Assembly (NCBI GenBank): GCA_964036665.1
Contig: OZ038533.1
Coordinates: 5,726,413 to 5,790,412, forward strand
DNA from: Gordius sp. MW1
Lineage: Eukaryota; Nematomorpha; Gordioida; Gordea; Gordiidae
DNA: 64,000 bases
Direction of reading: 5' to 3'
Shown here: positions 20,126 to 31,570 of the stretch, in pieces
Position numbering within the stretch: position 1 is the stretch's first letter
Layout of the letters: each line of letters starts with the position of its first letter
Position numbers and translations under genes: made by a program
The notes under the pieces: generated by a model
What the model was told of the DNA's origin: nothing
Database searches by the model: none
The model's input: only the letters and a program-made list of their open reading frames with translations

Positions 20126-21105
20126 TCACAAAAATATTTATTCCAATAGTACAACTTTTTTTAGTCATTTAATAAGCCAATTTAAAAAAAAATATAGGTT
20201 TAAAACCACCTTAAGTTTGGACAACTATTTTTTTTGTTTCTATGTGCCAAATTTTCTACATTTCAAGTTCCAGGTCACATAGGGGAGAAGTTTTGAGGTC
20301 GTACTAATTGTGGATATAAATTTATAACCACTTGATCAAATAACCAAAATAAAATATTAATTTACTGTTAAAAGTAGAAATATTATGCTTTCAATATTTG
20401 AAAAGCTTAAAAAAAAACAACCAAGTTTTAACAATTTAAAGTTTGGGGTCATCATGACCCCCTTTACCATACGTGTTGCATTTTGACCTGACCAACGGCG
20501 GGTTAACAAACCAACTATCTAATGTAATAAATTCAATTTTGCTAAGGTTATTCTCCGAATAATTTATACGTGGCTAAGCATCTCTGGCACTTTTTGGAAT
20601 CTGAGATTTATCATTTTAAAAAAGAATGGTAGCTAAGACTTCTATTTCACATTAACTTCAGCTTCCAAACGTTTAAGTAAGGGCTGAGATTTTAATATTT
20701 TTAATTGATATCAGGTGAAAAATTGAATTGCGTGCTGCTAATAGAACACTTAAGTATGTGATCTGCAATGTGAATAAGTCATTTTGTGGAAATATTGTTA
20801 TCTTGTAAATAGTTTTGAGTTGCAGTCGTGTTTATATTTCGATGACCCTCCACTCAAGATTAAATTGTTGTGCTTTCCTTTCTTTAATTAAAAATTTTTG
20901 TCGAAGATTGGTGGACATTGTTTCTCATAAATCTTTAAATATCAATCTAGTAATAATAAAAAAAATAAAGTTATACAAGTAATTTAAGACAAATCTTTTA
21001 ATTAAATTGTTTCAAAAAAAACTCCAACTGCGCCGAGTTCTAAAGTACTCATCTTACAAAACTCCTCCATGCTCAAGATAAAGGCCATTTTCTATGCAAT
21101 TTAAA
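20126..21105. other. AT-rich stretch with minor palindromes
   Basis: No gene is recognised. Contains the end of the duplicated foldback flank and a small perfect palindrome GGGGTCATCATGACCCC near 20447. Confidence 0.4.
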
Positions 21106-21290
21106 GGAGGGAGGGTGAAGGAGGGGGGGGGGGGGGGGGGGGCAAAATAGTCTTTAAAAGCATAAATTTCCATAGATATTAAAAAAAAATTGGCCAGGAT
21201 AGGACGAATAGGACAGGCAGGATGGGCAGGACGGACAGGACAACCAAAGGCGAGCCGATAAATTGCAGAGCAATTAATAACTTGTTAAGA
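21106..21290. repeat. Poly-G tract and GGACAGG minisatellite
   Basis: A long G run at about 21124-21142 is followed by GGACAGGCAGGATGGGCAGG-type repeats. These run into AAATTGCAGAGCAATTAAT, the same arrangement as at 3470-3540. Confidence 0.55.
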
Positions 21291-21504
21291 AAAAATCCTT
21301 TTTTGTAAAATGTTTAGGTAATAATCTTGTATAGCTGAATGACAAATTAAAAAAGGATTGATAATTTAAGTCACCACTAGAAATATACTGGGTCAGAATG
21401 CACATATTTGTTTAGTTTTTATATCTTAAATAAACTCATTCCTCGAGGGTTTATTATATGTTTAAAATACAATTTGAGCTTAAACTATAATAATAATAAT
21501 TTAT

Positions 21505-21700
21505 ATGTACCCTTGGGCGTAGCCAAGTTTTGGACTGGGGGGGGGGGGGGACAAAACGTAAATTTTTTTAATTTTTAAGGGTTTTATTAGATAAGTACCA
21601 ATTACTAGAAAGTACACGAAGATAAAATTTATTTCACCTTCCAAGATAAAATTTATTTCAACTGAAAATTCATTACAACATCCCGTATTAAAGTAGCAAC
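21505..21700. mobile_element. hAT-type MITE fragment, one end only
   Basis: Begins GGGCGTAGCCAAGTTTTGGA, then a G run and an ACAAAACGTAAATTTTT body as in the other copies. The opposite end is missing. Confidence 0.45.
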
Positions 21701-21707
21701 AATAATG

Positions 21708-21802
21708 ATGTATCAACAATTATTTACGTAACAAGGAGATCATGAATGAGGTGATATATCAACAGTTATTTACATAACAAGGAGACCATGGGTGAGGTAA
21801 TA
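21708..21802. repeat. Tandem 46-bp duplication
   Basis: TATCAACAATTATTTACGTA plus the following AACAAGGAGATCATG segment is repeated in tandem (about 21711-21755 and 21757-21802) with a few substitutions. Confidence 0.65.
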
Positions 21803-22200
21803 AGATTAGGCGTAAATTAAGATGGCGAACAAAAAATAATAATAAACAGCTAAAATAACAATAAACTAACAAATAGCGAAAATAACAATCATCGTGATAC
21901 CAAAATCTATTAATAATTGCGTGGCCTTGAACAGCCAAACGAGATCCATAAAATCCAAGGGTAATTTTAATTTTACAAATCAAAAAGGGCAAATCATTAC
22001 CACAAAAAATTTTATAACATTTTTATTTAAACATCAAAATTATAAAGTCTGGTATAAAATATAAGGAAAGTCATTTTAAAATAATTTCATATTTTGTTTC
22101 CCAGCGTCATCTGGAGTAGGACTGGAGCTAATTCCCAATTAATCGCTAATAAAAGTGTCAATCCATTTAATCTATTCAAACGTCATGAAGTTTTAATTGA
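21803..22200. other. AT-rich intergenic stretch
   Basis: Nothing recognised. Confidence 0.4.
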
Positions 22201-22390
22201 AATAATCAGAAGATAATAATAACCCCTTTCTGTTATCATTTTCGAGTCACATGCTAGAAAAGATAGGGATAATATAGTTCATATTAGTCTCTAATTAAAA
22301 TTGCATATAGATGGCGCTAATTAGAGGAAACTTTTAATTTAATTGCGGCACTCCTGAAAGGGGTTGTTTGTTATTATCTTCTGATTATTA
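22201..22390. mobile_element. Short MITE with about 30-bp terminal inverted repeats
   Basis: The left arm starts AATAATCAGAAGATAATAAT and runs to ACCCCTTTC at 22230. The right arm (22357-22390) is its complement apart from a 4-nt indel. The 190-bp interior has no frame. No clear target-site duplication was found, so the superfamily is unknown. Confidence 0.65.
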
Positions 22391-23110
22391 TAAAAAAAAA
22401 CCAATTTAATATCCAGCTTCTAATTTAATTGAAATGTTGTCCGAAATGGAAGTGAAACCAAATAAGGAGAAAATGAAGCAAGTTGGTATGTTCACGATGT
22501 TGCAACAGAAGCTGCAAATTTGCTCACTTCTCTACGGTAATCTGAATATATTATGCAAGCAATTGCAAAAAAAGGACCTAGATCTTTAGCAAGTCAGACA
22601 GTTAGCAGAAACTTTAGTAAGAGTAGTCGAACCTAAGGCTAAGTTGTATGATTTTGAACTTAAGAAACCTCGATATGCAAAGAAAATGAACAGTTTTAGG
22701 AGAAGAAACAAGTTTTGGAAAGTTTTCAAATAATATTTCATCCGAATCTTTGATTGTATTGCCAGAAACGCGAATGGAAATAAATTATAGAAGGATTTCG
22801 TCCAAAGAATCCCTTGGACGCCCTATCAGATTATAAAATATTGTAATCTTTGCCCAACATCACAACTCTTCTTTACCTATTAGCTTTTATATAAGAAATA
22901 CTATGTCAAAAAATAGATTAAATGGATGGGCCTTTTTTTATAGCATTTTTATTTCAACATTAAAATTAAAAAAAGTAAGTTTTTATAAAATAATTTTCTA
23001 TTTTCTTTTTCCCAGCGATAATATCCCAAGAACTTTTTCAATAAATTGCATAGCAATTAATAAGCGTCTTACTTTGCCAGTTACGTTGCACAACTAAAAA
23101 ATATAAACTT
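22391..23110. other. AT-rich intergenic stretch
   Basis: No recognisable gene. Another AAATTGCATAGCAATTAAT motif occurs near 23043, linking it to the repeat family at the start of the window. Confidence 0.4.
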
Positions 23111-23129
23111 TAGATCTAAAATAATATTT

Positions 23130-23195
23130 TTTTTTGGGGGGGGGGGGTATTTACCGTTTCCCCCCCCCCTTATTTACGCCACTGGTTTAGCATAA
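23130..23195. mobile_element. Remnant of a CAGTGGCGTAAATAAGG-type element
   Basis: G13 and C10 runs lie close together and end in TTATTTACGCCACTGG, which in reverse reads as a hAT-like tip (CCAGTGGCGTAA). A similar tip is present at about 42555. Confidence 0.4.
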
Positions 23196-23673
23196 GGACA
23201 GAAGATATATGAGATAGAAATTTAAAATGTCAGTTAGATCACATTCATATTTGTTATGTATTCCTCATTATAACTAAATTGGATATAATGGTAATTGTAA
23301 ACCTATTGTCTTACTAGTATGTAATGAAACCACTTACCAATCAATTCTAATATATAAAATGTATATCTTAATTCGGCATAGAAATTATACACACTTTTAA
23401 GCTATGAATATGTTAAATACAATAATTTTTAGGTGTCTTGGGTGAGGGACCCAACAGAAATGTGCGATAAGGGGTGATTGCTGCCCCTCAAATTAAAATT
23501 TTTTAGTGTATATTACTTTAAAGATTTAAATAGCGCTACCAATAGATCCCTTCTCCCGCTGGGTTATACCAAAGTTAATAATTTATTTTGGCCCCATAAA
23601 ATAATATTAAATTTATTGAGATTGTAAGCTGTATTTTTTGAACTTTTGTTTTTTATAGTTAAGGATGCGATTG
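23196..23673. other. AT-rich intergenic stretch
   Basis: Nothing recognised up to the 8-bp duplication at 23674. Confidence 0.4.
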
Positions 23674-23681
23674 CTGAGAGG

Positions 23682-23883
23682 CATGGGCGTAGGCAGGGGG
23701 GGGGGAAATGAGAATTTTTCTTTTTTTTAATGTAAATTTCTGTAAAAATTGGAAAAAAATAGTGTTTCGCCCCCCCCCCGCTCCCTAATTGAAATTGGCG
23801 ACCTTTTTTTTTTGCTCTCACTTAGTCTCGGCGAATATTTTTTGCTCGCCCCCCCCCGAATCCGAAAGCTGGCTACGCCCATG
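23682..23883. mobile_element. Palindromic hAT-type MITE with perfect 8-bp target-site duplication
   Basis: Ends CATGGGCGTAGGCAGG and CTGGCTACGCCCATG are inverted. CTGAGAGG flanks both sides exactly (23674-23681 and 23884-23891). An 8-bp duplication is diagnostic of hAT or closely related superfamilies. Poly-G and poly-C runs lie inside both ends. There is no coding capacity. Confidence 0.85.
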
Positions 23884-23891
23884 CTGAGAGG

Positions 23892-24491
23892 TTATCTAAG
23901 GTGCTCTTATAACTGTGATACATAGGCTCAATTTAATATTAAAAATGTAAGTTGAGGGCAAGGCGATTTTTAAGACTTAGTATTTGTATGATTATGTATA
24001 GTTGCAACAAGAGCTAATAAAAAAATTAAAATTGGGATAAAAAGGTATGTTTTCATTTTAAATAAAAATCATACGTAGTATACATAAAAATCGGCGTTAT
24101 CCTTTTTGCAAAGAGCTCACCTACTCTGGCTTTTTGAATGGTTTTTTGCTTTTTACTTAAGAATTCGATGTCAAACGTGATACTAAAATAAATGATTTGA
24201 ATTTAAATATTCAATTTTTGAATTAGTTAAAATATTTAAATTGTCCCAACACCCTCGCCTCAAATCCAATTTTTCGTTTTAAAATCATAATTATTTCATG
24301 TGTTGCCTATGTTTGGGGGGGGGGCGAGGGGGGGGGGGGGGGGGGGTTTGACAAAAAATATAAAAAGATCCGAATTATATGGAAAAACTTAATGATATTA
24401 ATAAGACACTTTTTAAAATTGCGCTGATAGAAATAAAAAAATATTTTATTTAATTTGAGATTTGATTTTAGATAAAAATTTACTAAATTTA
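23892..24491. other. AT-rich stretch with a long interrupted poly-G tract
   Basis: Interrupted G runs at about 24316-24346 probably mark another decayed copy of the same MITE group. No gene is recognised. Confidence 0.4.
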
Positions 24492-24499
24492 AGACTAAT

Positions 24500-24672
24500 C
24501 ATGGGCGTAGCCTGGGGAGCAGGCCCACCCTCCTAAATAACATAAAAAAAATTCGATGCAAAAACCCTTAAAAATTAAAAAATATTATGTTTTGCCCCAC
24601 CCCCCCCCCCCTTCCAATGAACTTGTAAACGTTTCGCCCCCCCCCCCAATCCAAAACCTGGCTACGCCAAGG
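24500..24672. mobile_element. Palindromic hAT-type MITE with perfect 8-bp target-site duplication
   Basis: Starts CATGGGCGTAGCCTGG and ends CCTGGCTACGCCAAGG. AGACTAAT flanks both sides exactly (24492-24499 and 24673-24680). C-runs of 10 or more lie inside the right end. Confidence 0.85.
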
Positions 24673-24723
24673 AGACTAATTATAATATTCAGTCCCTAGT
24701 GCATGTTTGAAAATGAAAGGAAT

Positions 24724-25269
24724 AATTCTTAGTTGATTTTTTTAAAACTATCTCAATTTCTAATATAGAAAAGGAAAATGCTAATACAAGCCAAATTTTA
24801 GTAGTAATAAAGATACTAGTAATTTTATTTTCAACGCGTTTAACATGCTTATTTATAACTTTAAATACCTTGCGAGTATAAACTAATAACATACGAGAAG
24901 AGCATAATGATAAATTACAATTACAAATAATTATAAAGTAAATTTAACTGCTGATTTTACAAAGCATGTTGCTCATTCATATATGCTTTATTTTGAAATT
25001 CTTAGTTGATTTTTTTAAAACTATCTCAATTTCTAATATAGAAAAGGAAAATGCTAATACAAGCCAAATTTTAGTAGTAATAAAGATACTAGTAATTTTA
25101 TTTTTCAACGCGTTTAACATGCTTATTTATAACTTTAAATACCTTGCGAGTATAAATTAATAACATACGAGAAGAGCATAATGATAAATTACAATTACAA
25201 ATAATTATAAAGTAAATTTAACTGCTGATTTTACAAAGCATGTTGCTCATTCAGATATGCTTTACTTTA
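24724..25269. repeat. Recent tandem duplication, two units of 273 bp
   Basis: 24724-24996 is repeated as 24997-25269 with only a handful of differences. The unit begins AATTCTTAGTTGATTTTTTT and contains ATGCTAATACAAGCCAAATT. A related, diverged piece (TGCCAATACAAGCCAGGTTT) occurs near 46882, so the unit itself belongs to a dispersed family. The reading frames on both strands of this unit are not convincing genes. Confidence 0.8.
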
Positions 25270-25378
25270 AGTCTTTTAGTTGAAAAATTGACCGTGCTAA
25301 TTCTACAGTAAAGATGGATGATAAAATTGAGCTATAAATTAAGAATCCTCGTGGTTTAGTAAATTTATTTTAAAGTCT

Positions 25379-25550
25379 AGTGGCGTACGCAAGGGAGTGG
25401 TTTTGGGGTTCAAAACCCCCCCCCCCGCGGATTTCGGGAAAAAATATTTTTTATTTTCTAATATTACATTATATAATAAATATTATGAAATGAGTATTAC
25501 TTAATTAACTATGAGCACTTATATTCAACAACCATTAAGTATTTTTACGC
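25379..25550. repeat. Dispersed repeat starting GTGGCGTACGCAAGGG (copy 1)
   Basis: The start, a C run and the following segment with TTACTTAATTAACTATGAGC and ACTTATATTC recur at 32931-33082. The tip is hAT-like (AGTGGCGTACGC). The opposite end was not found. Confidence 0.55.
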
Positions 25551-26030
25551 GTTAATATATTTTTCCAGAATTTTCCTTGTGGTTATAAAACGTAAGCATT
25601 TCATATGAATTCCTCGATCAATTTGAATTACAAGAAAAGGCACAATATTTAAATTTCGTGTCAAAAAAGTTAATCATGTAGTAACCTGCTGCTGGTAAGA
25701 TTTTTAAATGATTATAGTTAGATAATAATTTTAGATTTGGTTCATGTGGAACAAGGTGCTGTTTAAAATCTAAATTTGGCTGGACAAACTCACGCATGCT
25801 ACATTATGTATATCCATGGGCGTATCCAGGTTTTGGATTAGTGAGGGGGGAGGGGGGGGGGCGAAACGTTTAAAAGTTCAATTAGGGTCGGGGGCAAAAC
25901 ATAATATTTTTAATTTTTAAGGGTATTTGCATTGAACATTTTTTTTGCCATTAAGGGGTGGCCGCCCGCTCATGTATTGTAACATATTCCTTTTGTGTGC
26001 AATGTAGCGTGACTGATAGTGGTTGTATTT
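25551..26030. other. AT-rich stretch with a one-ended hAT MITE fragment at about 25816-25985
   Basis: The fragment starts CCATGGGCGTATCCAGGTTT with a broken G run, and its far end is missing. There is no gene. Confidence 0.4.
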
Positions 26031-26033
26031 CAC

Positions 26034-26630
26034 AACAAATTATTTGCTAAGTATTTTATTCAAATTGCTAAGTATTTTTAGCGTCGTTGCTAAGTATTTT
26101 ATTCATTTGCTAAGTATTTAATTCGTTTGCTAATTTTTTAAATTAAAGTTTTATATTCAAATGCGAATTATTTTATTCATTTGGTAAGTATTTAAATGAA
26201 TTTTGCTAAGCATTTTATTGATTTGCTAAGTTTTTTTTATTTATTTGCTAAGTAGTTTAATGTTTTGCTAAGTATTTAAATTATATGCTAAGTATTTAAA
26301 TTATATGCTAATTATTCAAATATATTATGCTAAGTATTTAAATAAATTGTGCCAAGTATTTAAATTATTCGCCCAGTATTAAAATAAATTATGCTAAGTA
26401 TTTAAATATTTGCTATGTTTATAAATAAAAATTACACATTTTCGTAATTATTACCATTAAAACTTTGTCCTTTTTGCTTTAAATCATTATTATCTTTTTT
26501 TTTTAATACTCAGCATTTTGATTAAAATTTTTAGCTTAAAATTAAAAAAAATACTTAGCATTTTAATTAAAAAACTTAGCATATCAAAATAAAAACTTAT
26601 CAATTTAGTGAAAAAACTTAGCATTTTAAA
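26034..26630. repeat. Minisatellite-like array of TTGCTAAGTATTT, with inverted copies at the end
   Basis: About fifteen degenerate copies of TTGCTAAGTATTT or TATGCTAAGTATTTAAAT run from 26041 to 26410. From 26500 to 26625 the complementary form (AATACTTAGCATTTT, AAAACTTAGCAT) appears at least five times. The head-to-head layout parallels the subterminal arrays of the MULE at 6.3-9.9 kb, so this may be the gut of another such element. No TIR was found. Confidence 0.6.
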
Positions 26631-27060
26631 GTGAGGGTAGTCTGTTATGATGATTTTAGTTGCGTCGGGTTAGTTAAAGCTATTACTTATCAATAAATAC
26701 ATAATGCATTAAATTATTATCAAGCGTAATTTACAACTAGGATAAGTTTAAAATAAAATTTTCATTTTCACTCGCTACAATTTATTCAGCCAATAATTTA
26801 AAACTGAAAATCTAACTTTATAAAATATTTTTTTCATAACAGTTCCAGATAAAAAACTATTTAAAAAATTTCCTTATTTAATTTCTAAAGTAATAGTTAC
26901 TATGAATTTATTTAAATACTAAAATAAGATTTGCAATTTAGGTCAAAATATGACAGGGGGAAAAAGCTGAAGCTAGGAAGCTATATTGTGTATGGTATGC
27001 GAAGATAATTATTTAATATCGAGTTGAGTTTGTTTAAATCATAATTTATAAAAGATTAGT
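26631..27060. other. AT-rich intergenic stretch
   Basis: Nothing recognised. Confidence 0.4.
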
Positions 27061-27345
27061 TTGCTTTAGTCATATCGGGCTCGGGCTTTAAGTCGAACCG
27101 CCTCATCAGGCCCGACCCGAGCCCGAGGCCCGATTGTTTTATTAAATTCTGCCCGAGACCGGTTCGCAACCCGATCGGGTCGGGTCGGACTCGGGCCAGG
27201 TCGGGCTTCGGGCGGCTCGTGCAGGGCTCTACCTATAACCCTCCCAAGCATGGTTCGGCTTTCTTGTTAAAAAAATTAATGGTCGAGTTTGGATGGGCTT
27301 TGAGGTTACCAAACCGGCTCGGTCCGGGCCTAGCAATGAGTAAGC
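27061..27345. repeat. GC-rich GCCCGA-type repeat fragment
   Basis: GGGCTCGGGC and GCCCGACCCG motifs in both orientations resemble the termini of the hAT-type elements at 4852 and 60949. Boundaries are unclear. The frames through it are compositional artefacts. Confidence 0.45.
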
Positions 27346-27905
27346 CCGGTTTTGGTCAGCAAAATAATAATGTATATACCTTTTTTATTTGTTATTTCAT
27401 GTATAAAAAATGGTGTGTATTTAATGACGTTTTCCAAATTTTATAATTATATAATTTTCACAGTAATCATTTAGTCAATTAATTTTTGCTCGTCATTATT
27501 TCATAGAACTGATTTTAAATGAGGAAATCCAAGTTGTTCACAAAACCTGGCAATTTTTGATAAAAAAATAACCTCGAATTAATTTAAATTATATATTTAT
27601 TATCAATGGTTTGATACAGAATGCTATTATAGTGAAAATTAAAAGGAGACTTGGCTTGTTGGAAGAAATAGAAACCCGTTTCTGACTGATTTATCATTAA
27701 ACATGATTGTTATTGAACATTTTCAACATATAAAAAATTGATTTGTATTATTATTGACAAAAAATTTGCATTTAAAAAGCAGCAAAATAAAATAATAATT
27801 TTTCAGAGAAAGGTTTAGTTTGTGCACGTGTTGCAAAAAATATCAGGCCGGGCGCGGGCCTTTAATTTAATCTAAACGGGCTCACACTGCACCGGATCCA
27901 GATCG
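27346..27905. other. AT-rich intergenic stretch
   Basis: No gene recognised; a short GCCGGGCGCGGGCC patch occurs near 27847. Confidence 0.4.
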
Positions 27906-27908
27906 TTA

Positions 27909-28004
27909 ATAATTTTTTTTTTAATTTTTATTAGGTAAAATCTATATATGAAAAATATAAAACACGATCAATAAATAAATAAAAAGCGTGACTACTCGTC
28001 ATCG
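27909..28004 (-). mobile_element. 3'-end fragment of the copy A/B retrotransposon family
   Basis: Matches 62150-62230 closely, including GAAAAATATAAAACACGATC and AAATAAAAAGCGTGACTAC. It has a T-rich stretch at the position of the tail. Only the last coding bases and 3' UTR remain, a strongly 5'-truncated insertion. Confidence 0.65.
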
Positions 28005-29454
28005 TGGATCACTTACTGCAAAAATGCCCTTGCATATAATTAGTTCAGACAATGGCCCTGATTGGCATATACAGAAAAATTAAAAGAAGCTCATTGCAAC
28101 TCAGTCCATGAAGGAATATCGCGGAATTGGGTTTTCAAATTTAATAATATATAACTGGTAATGCTTTATCTAGGAACAAACATAATACTTAAAAAATTTT
28201 AATGCATTTTTTTCAGAAACTATCATAGATATTGAATATAAATAGTTTTAATTTTTATATAGTCGCTATTTTTTGTTACAAAGTTAAATCTCTTCCCCCC
28301 CCCCCTTGTAGGCACTAGTGTATATACTCTCAATGAATTATTTTTTAATAGAATTATTTATAAAAAAAGTAACCGCCCTACCCACCACGACACTGCAGTA
28401 GCTAGAACCGTGCTCCTTTCTAAAAATAATAGCGGTATTTATACTATGTCCTTTAATAGCCAAATAATGTTATACTTTTCAAAAAAAGGTTATATTTTAT
28501 TTATAAATTGTACATTTTGTAAAGTTAAGTTATTATTATTATTATAAAAAAGATATAAATGATCTGTCCTTGGGGCAGGTAGGGCTCGCGAGCTATTGGA
28601 AAGGGGGGGGGGGAGGTTGGTTGTGACCAAAAAGCAAATATTGATTATTTTAAAATAACAAATGCTTCGTGAGCCAAAATTCTATCTACTTAATTTCATT
28701 ACTGTGCGTTCCAATTTTGTGTAGAGATATTCCTTTAAATTCTAAAGATTGAGTAGAGTTTAAATCGTTTTGTAACCTCCGAAGAGTTGCAACATAATAT
28801 ATTTTGTTTCTAATACCGAGTTTCACAACATTCACTAAGGATTAAATATATATAAAAATAGTTTACTTAAGTTTTTTTCTCAACTTTTTTAAATCAATGT
28901 CATAATGTTGAGGCTGTTCAAATAAGCATTTTAGACTTGACTTAAAAGATATCCTTTCAATAATTTTTAATTCCAAAAATAAAGCAAACTATAGATAGGG
29001 GCAGCCAGGGGTGTCAGGAAGAAACAGCGCACCCCCCTCTAAATCCAAAATTTTTAAAAATATTATATAATTATGGCTAAATTGCTATTATGATTTTGTC
29101 CCTCCCTAAATCATTGGTGACCCCCCTTTAAATCCACTCCTGGCTACGCTCATGAGGCAAAGTATCTAAATGCCGTAGTCATCACATCAGAAATTTTTGT
29201 TAAATAAATAATTAATGTGATTTTGTTTTTGACTGATAAAAATTGTTGTTTTAACATTTACAGTATGGTAATTTTTTTTTCGATAATGAGTATCTATCTT
29301 TTCATTGAGGTAAAAGATTTAAATAGTCAACTGGCAATATACAAAACAAATCATAACAAAACCACTGTATAATAAAATTGTTTTTTAATTGACAGTGGCG
29401 TGGCGTAGCTGGCATTTTTCCCTTGGGGGTGGGCCGAACTTTACTTTCACATAA

Positions 29455-29491
<37 letters not shown>

Positions 29492-29550
29492 GGGGGGGCT
29501 CAATTCTATCGAGATCATAAAAACCTATCATGATTTGCTAATTTGCTTTA
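28005..29550. other. AT-rich stretch with MITE debris and a 36-nt G run
   Basis: A decayed palindromic MITE spans about 28996-29155 (right end CTGGCTACGCTCATG). G36 lies at 29455-29490 after GGCGTGGCGTAGCTGGC. Poly-C and poly-G runs also occur near 28295 and 28602. No gene is recognised. Confidence 0.45.
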
Positions 29551-29552
29551 TA

Positions 29553-29868
29553 CAGTCAAAACCGTTTGATTGCAAAGCCTCGGGCCTGAGAAAAAATTCG
29601 CGATTAAACGATGGAAATAAAAGGATATATACATTATATTAAATATTCATTTCTTACGCTTCGCAATAAAACGATATTTTATATAATTATCTGGTTGATT
29701 TAAGGACTCGAAAATGTTTGTGAATATCCAATATTGTACTATTAAGCGATTTGTCAATAAACGATGTTTTTGTTAATATTATCGTTTAAAAAAAAACAAA
29801 AGGGCGGTTAACTTCGCGATTAAAAGATTTTCGCGATAATCCGATTTGCGACTAAGAAGTTTCGACTA
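29553..29868. mobile_element. pogo/Tigger-like MITE with TA duplication
   Basis: The left end CAGTCAAAACCGTTTGATTG and the right end, read in reverse as TAGTCGAAACTTCTTAGTCG, form imperfect TIRs. TA flanks each side (29551-29552 and 29869-29870). The interior repeats CGATTAAACGAT-like and ATAAACGATG motifs in both orientations. TA duplication and CAGTC(A/G)AAAC ends fit the Tc1/mariner/pogo group. There is no transposase. Confidence 0.65.
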
Positions 29869-29870
29869 TA

Positions 29871-30640
29871 TCACAAGCAAAAATGATAATAAAATTGCTT
29901 CTTTAATTTATTTTTAAAACGGCCTAAATTAATTAAATATTTTTTGATCATTTGATTCAGTGGCTTAACTCAGGGGGGGGGGGGGGGGGGGTGGAAGTTT
30001 AAAACTTCCCCTCCCCTCCCCCCTTAGAGAAAATTTGAAACTTTTCCTTTTGATTTTTTTTAAAAATCCATGTTGCATACCTGATAAGTTTTAATAATCT
30101 ATTTTTAAGTTCAATTTTCGTCCAAAGCTTTTACCCCATTATATTTCTTTTTGCAAATTCCCTCGTTCCCTTGCTAAGAAAAAGTTGATCGACCATTTTG
30201 CCCACTACTGGCCCTCCCACAACTATTAATAGCAATTTTTTAAATTAAAGCCCTGTTCTTTTTGGGCATTCTGAATATTAAAATCCCGTCTATAACTTTA
30301 TAAGTTTTTCAGCTAAAGAATTGAAGTATTGCAAGTTGTAACACAGATAAAGTGCATAAAAAACGAAAAGTTTCATCACGTTTTTTTATTATTAATTTTC
30401 AGAGCTATTTTATATGATTTAGATCTAACCTTACTCAATAAATAAATTAACGGTTTCCGATAAAAAATAAATTCTAATTAACTTTCAAATCTTGTTTTAA
30501 AATCCGTCAATTATTGTGCCAGAGACTCTGAAAAAAAATTGGCTGAAATTTACTAAAGTGATTTAAATGGCTCAAACAGCAACCTACAAGCAGAAAATAA
30601 TTTATGTTACATGGCTTTGTCTCAAACTCTAAAAACCTGT
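29871..30640. other. AT-rich stretch with poly-G MITE remnant near 29975
   Basis: No gene. TGGCTTAACTCAGGGGG starts a G run with a C-rich partner, a broken hAT-type MITE. Confidence 0.4.
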
Positions 30641-30644
30641 AGTC

Positions 30645-30812
30645 CAAGGGCGTATCTAAGGGGGGGGGGGGGGGAGGGGGAAAAGGAGGAGCAGCTGCCC
30701 CCCCCCTCTAAATCCAAAAATTTGTTTACATTTATTAAAATTATGGCTAAAATTTTAAAAGATGATCATTTTGCACTTCCCTACTCAAATTCCAATGTTG
30801 TCTACGCCCATG
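30645..30812. mobile_element. Palindromic hAT-type MITE, duplication eroded
   Basis: CAAGGGCGTATCTAAGG at the left and TGTCTACGCCCATG at the right; interior G and C runs. The flanking 8-mers match in only about five positions. The reading frame through it is a by-product. Confidence 0.6.
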
Positions 30813-31139
30813 CCGTCTTCCCAAAAATGGCTTATGACACCCAATCAGCTTTTAAAATTCTATTTAAACCACTGCCTAATATAGCACACCATTTTGTCCT
30901 CTTAACACCACATGTATAAATGAGCGGAATTTTACATACTCAGGAAATTAAAAACTTATTTAAATTAATGTGTCAAAAAACGATTGAAAGAATTGGATTA
31001 TTGACAAATCATCGGAAATTCTCATACCTTAGGTGAAATCTTGGATAGACAATTGGTGGGCCAAAGAAAAATTAACAACTATTTTATTAAAACGTTTTAT
31101 ATTGTATAGAGAATTTATCTCTTTATCATTAGTCATATT
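30813..31139. other. AT-rich intergenic stretch
   Basis: Nothing recognised. Confidence 0.35.
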
Positions 31140-31570
31140 GATCTAAAATTTTCTGCCCGAACCCGCCTCTTCTTGTTGTATAACTAAATCGCCCGCCCGG
31201 ACCCTTCAAACCTTTTTAAAAATCCGCTCGGCCATGCCCAAATCATTAGAACTGGCTGATGTGCCAGGCCCGAATTGATATTTTAAATTTTTTGCATTAC
31301 TTTTGATGTTTTTTAGAAAAATATAGAATTTTTTAATTCTTTGGATAAGAACGACGGATCAATTATTATTATTATACAATCAAATCAAAAAGTGACAAAA
31401 TAATACACGAAAACAAAAGAATATTCTATAAAAAATCAAATTAAACCAGATTTTCCCGGACCTTGTTATGATGACCATCTGGGTCACCCGAAAATCTAAA
31501 TTTACGACAGGTGCCTGCTTGGCTCAGGCCCGTAGGGTGAACCCGACATCTGCGGACTTTTCTGGTCCTT
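31140..31570. mobile_element. GC-ended hAT-type element fragment
   Basis: TTCTGCCCGAACCCGCC near the left and TTTTCTGGTCCTTAACC at the right match the subterminal sequences of the elements at 4852 and 60949. The terminal CAGAG tips are lost. Confidence 0.5.
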
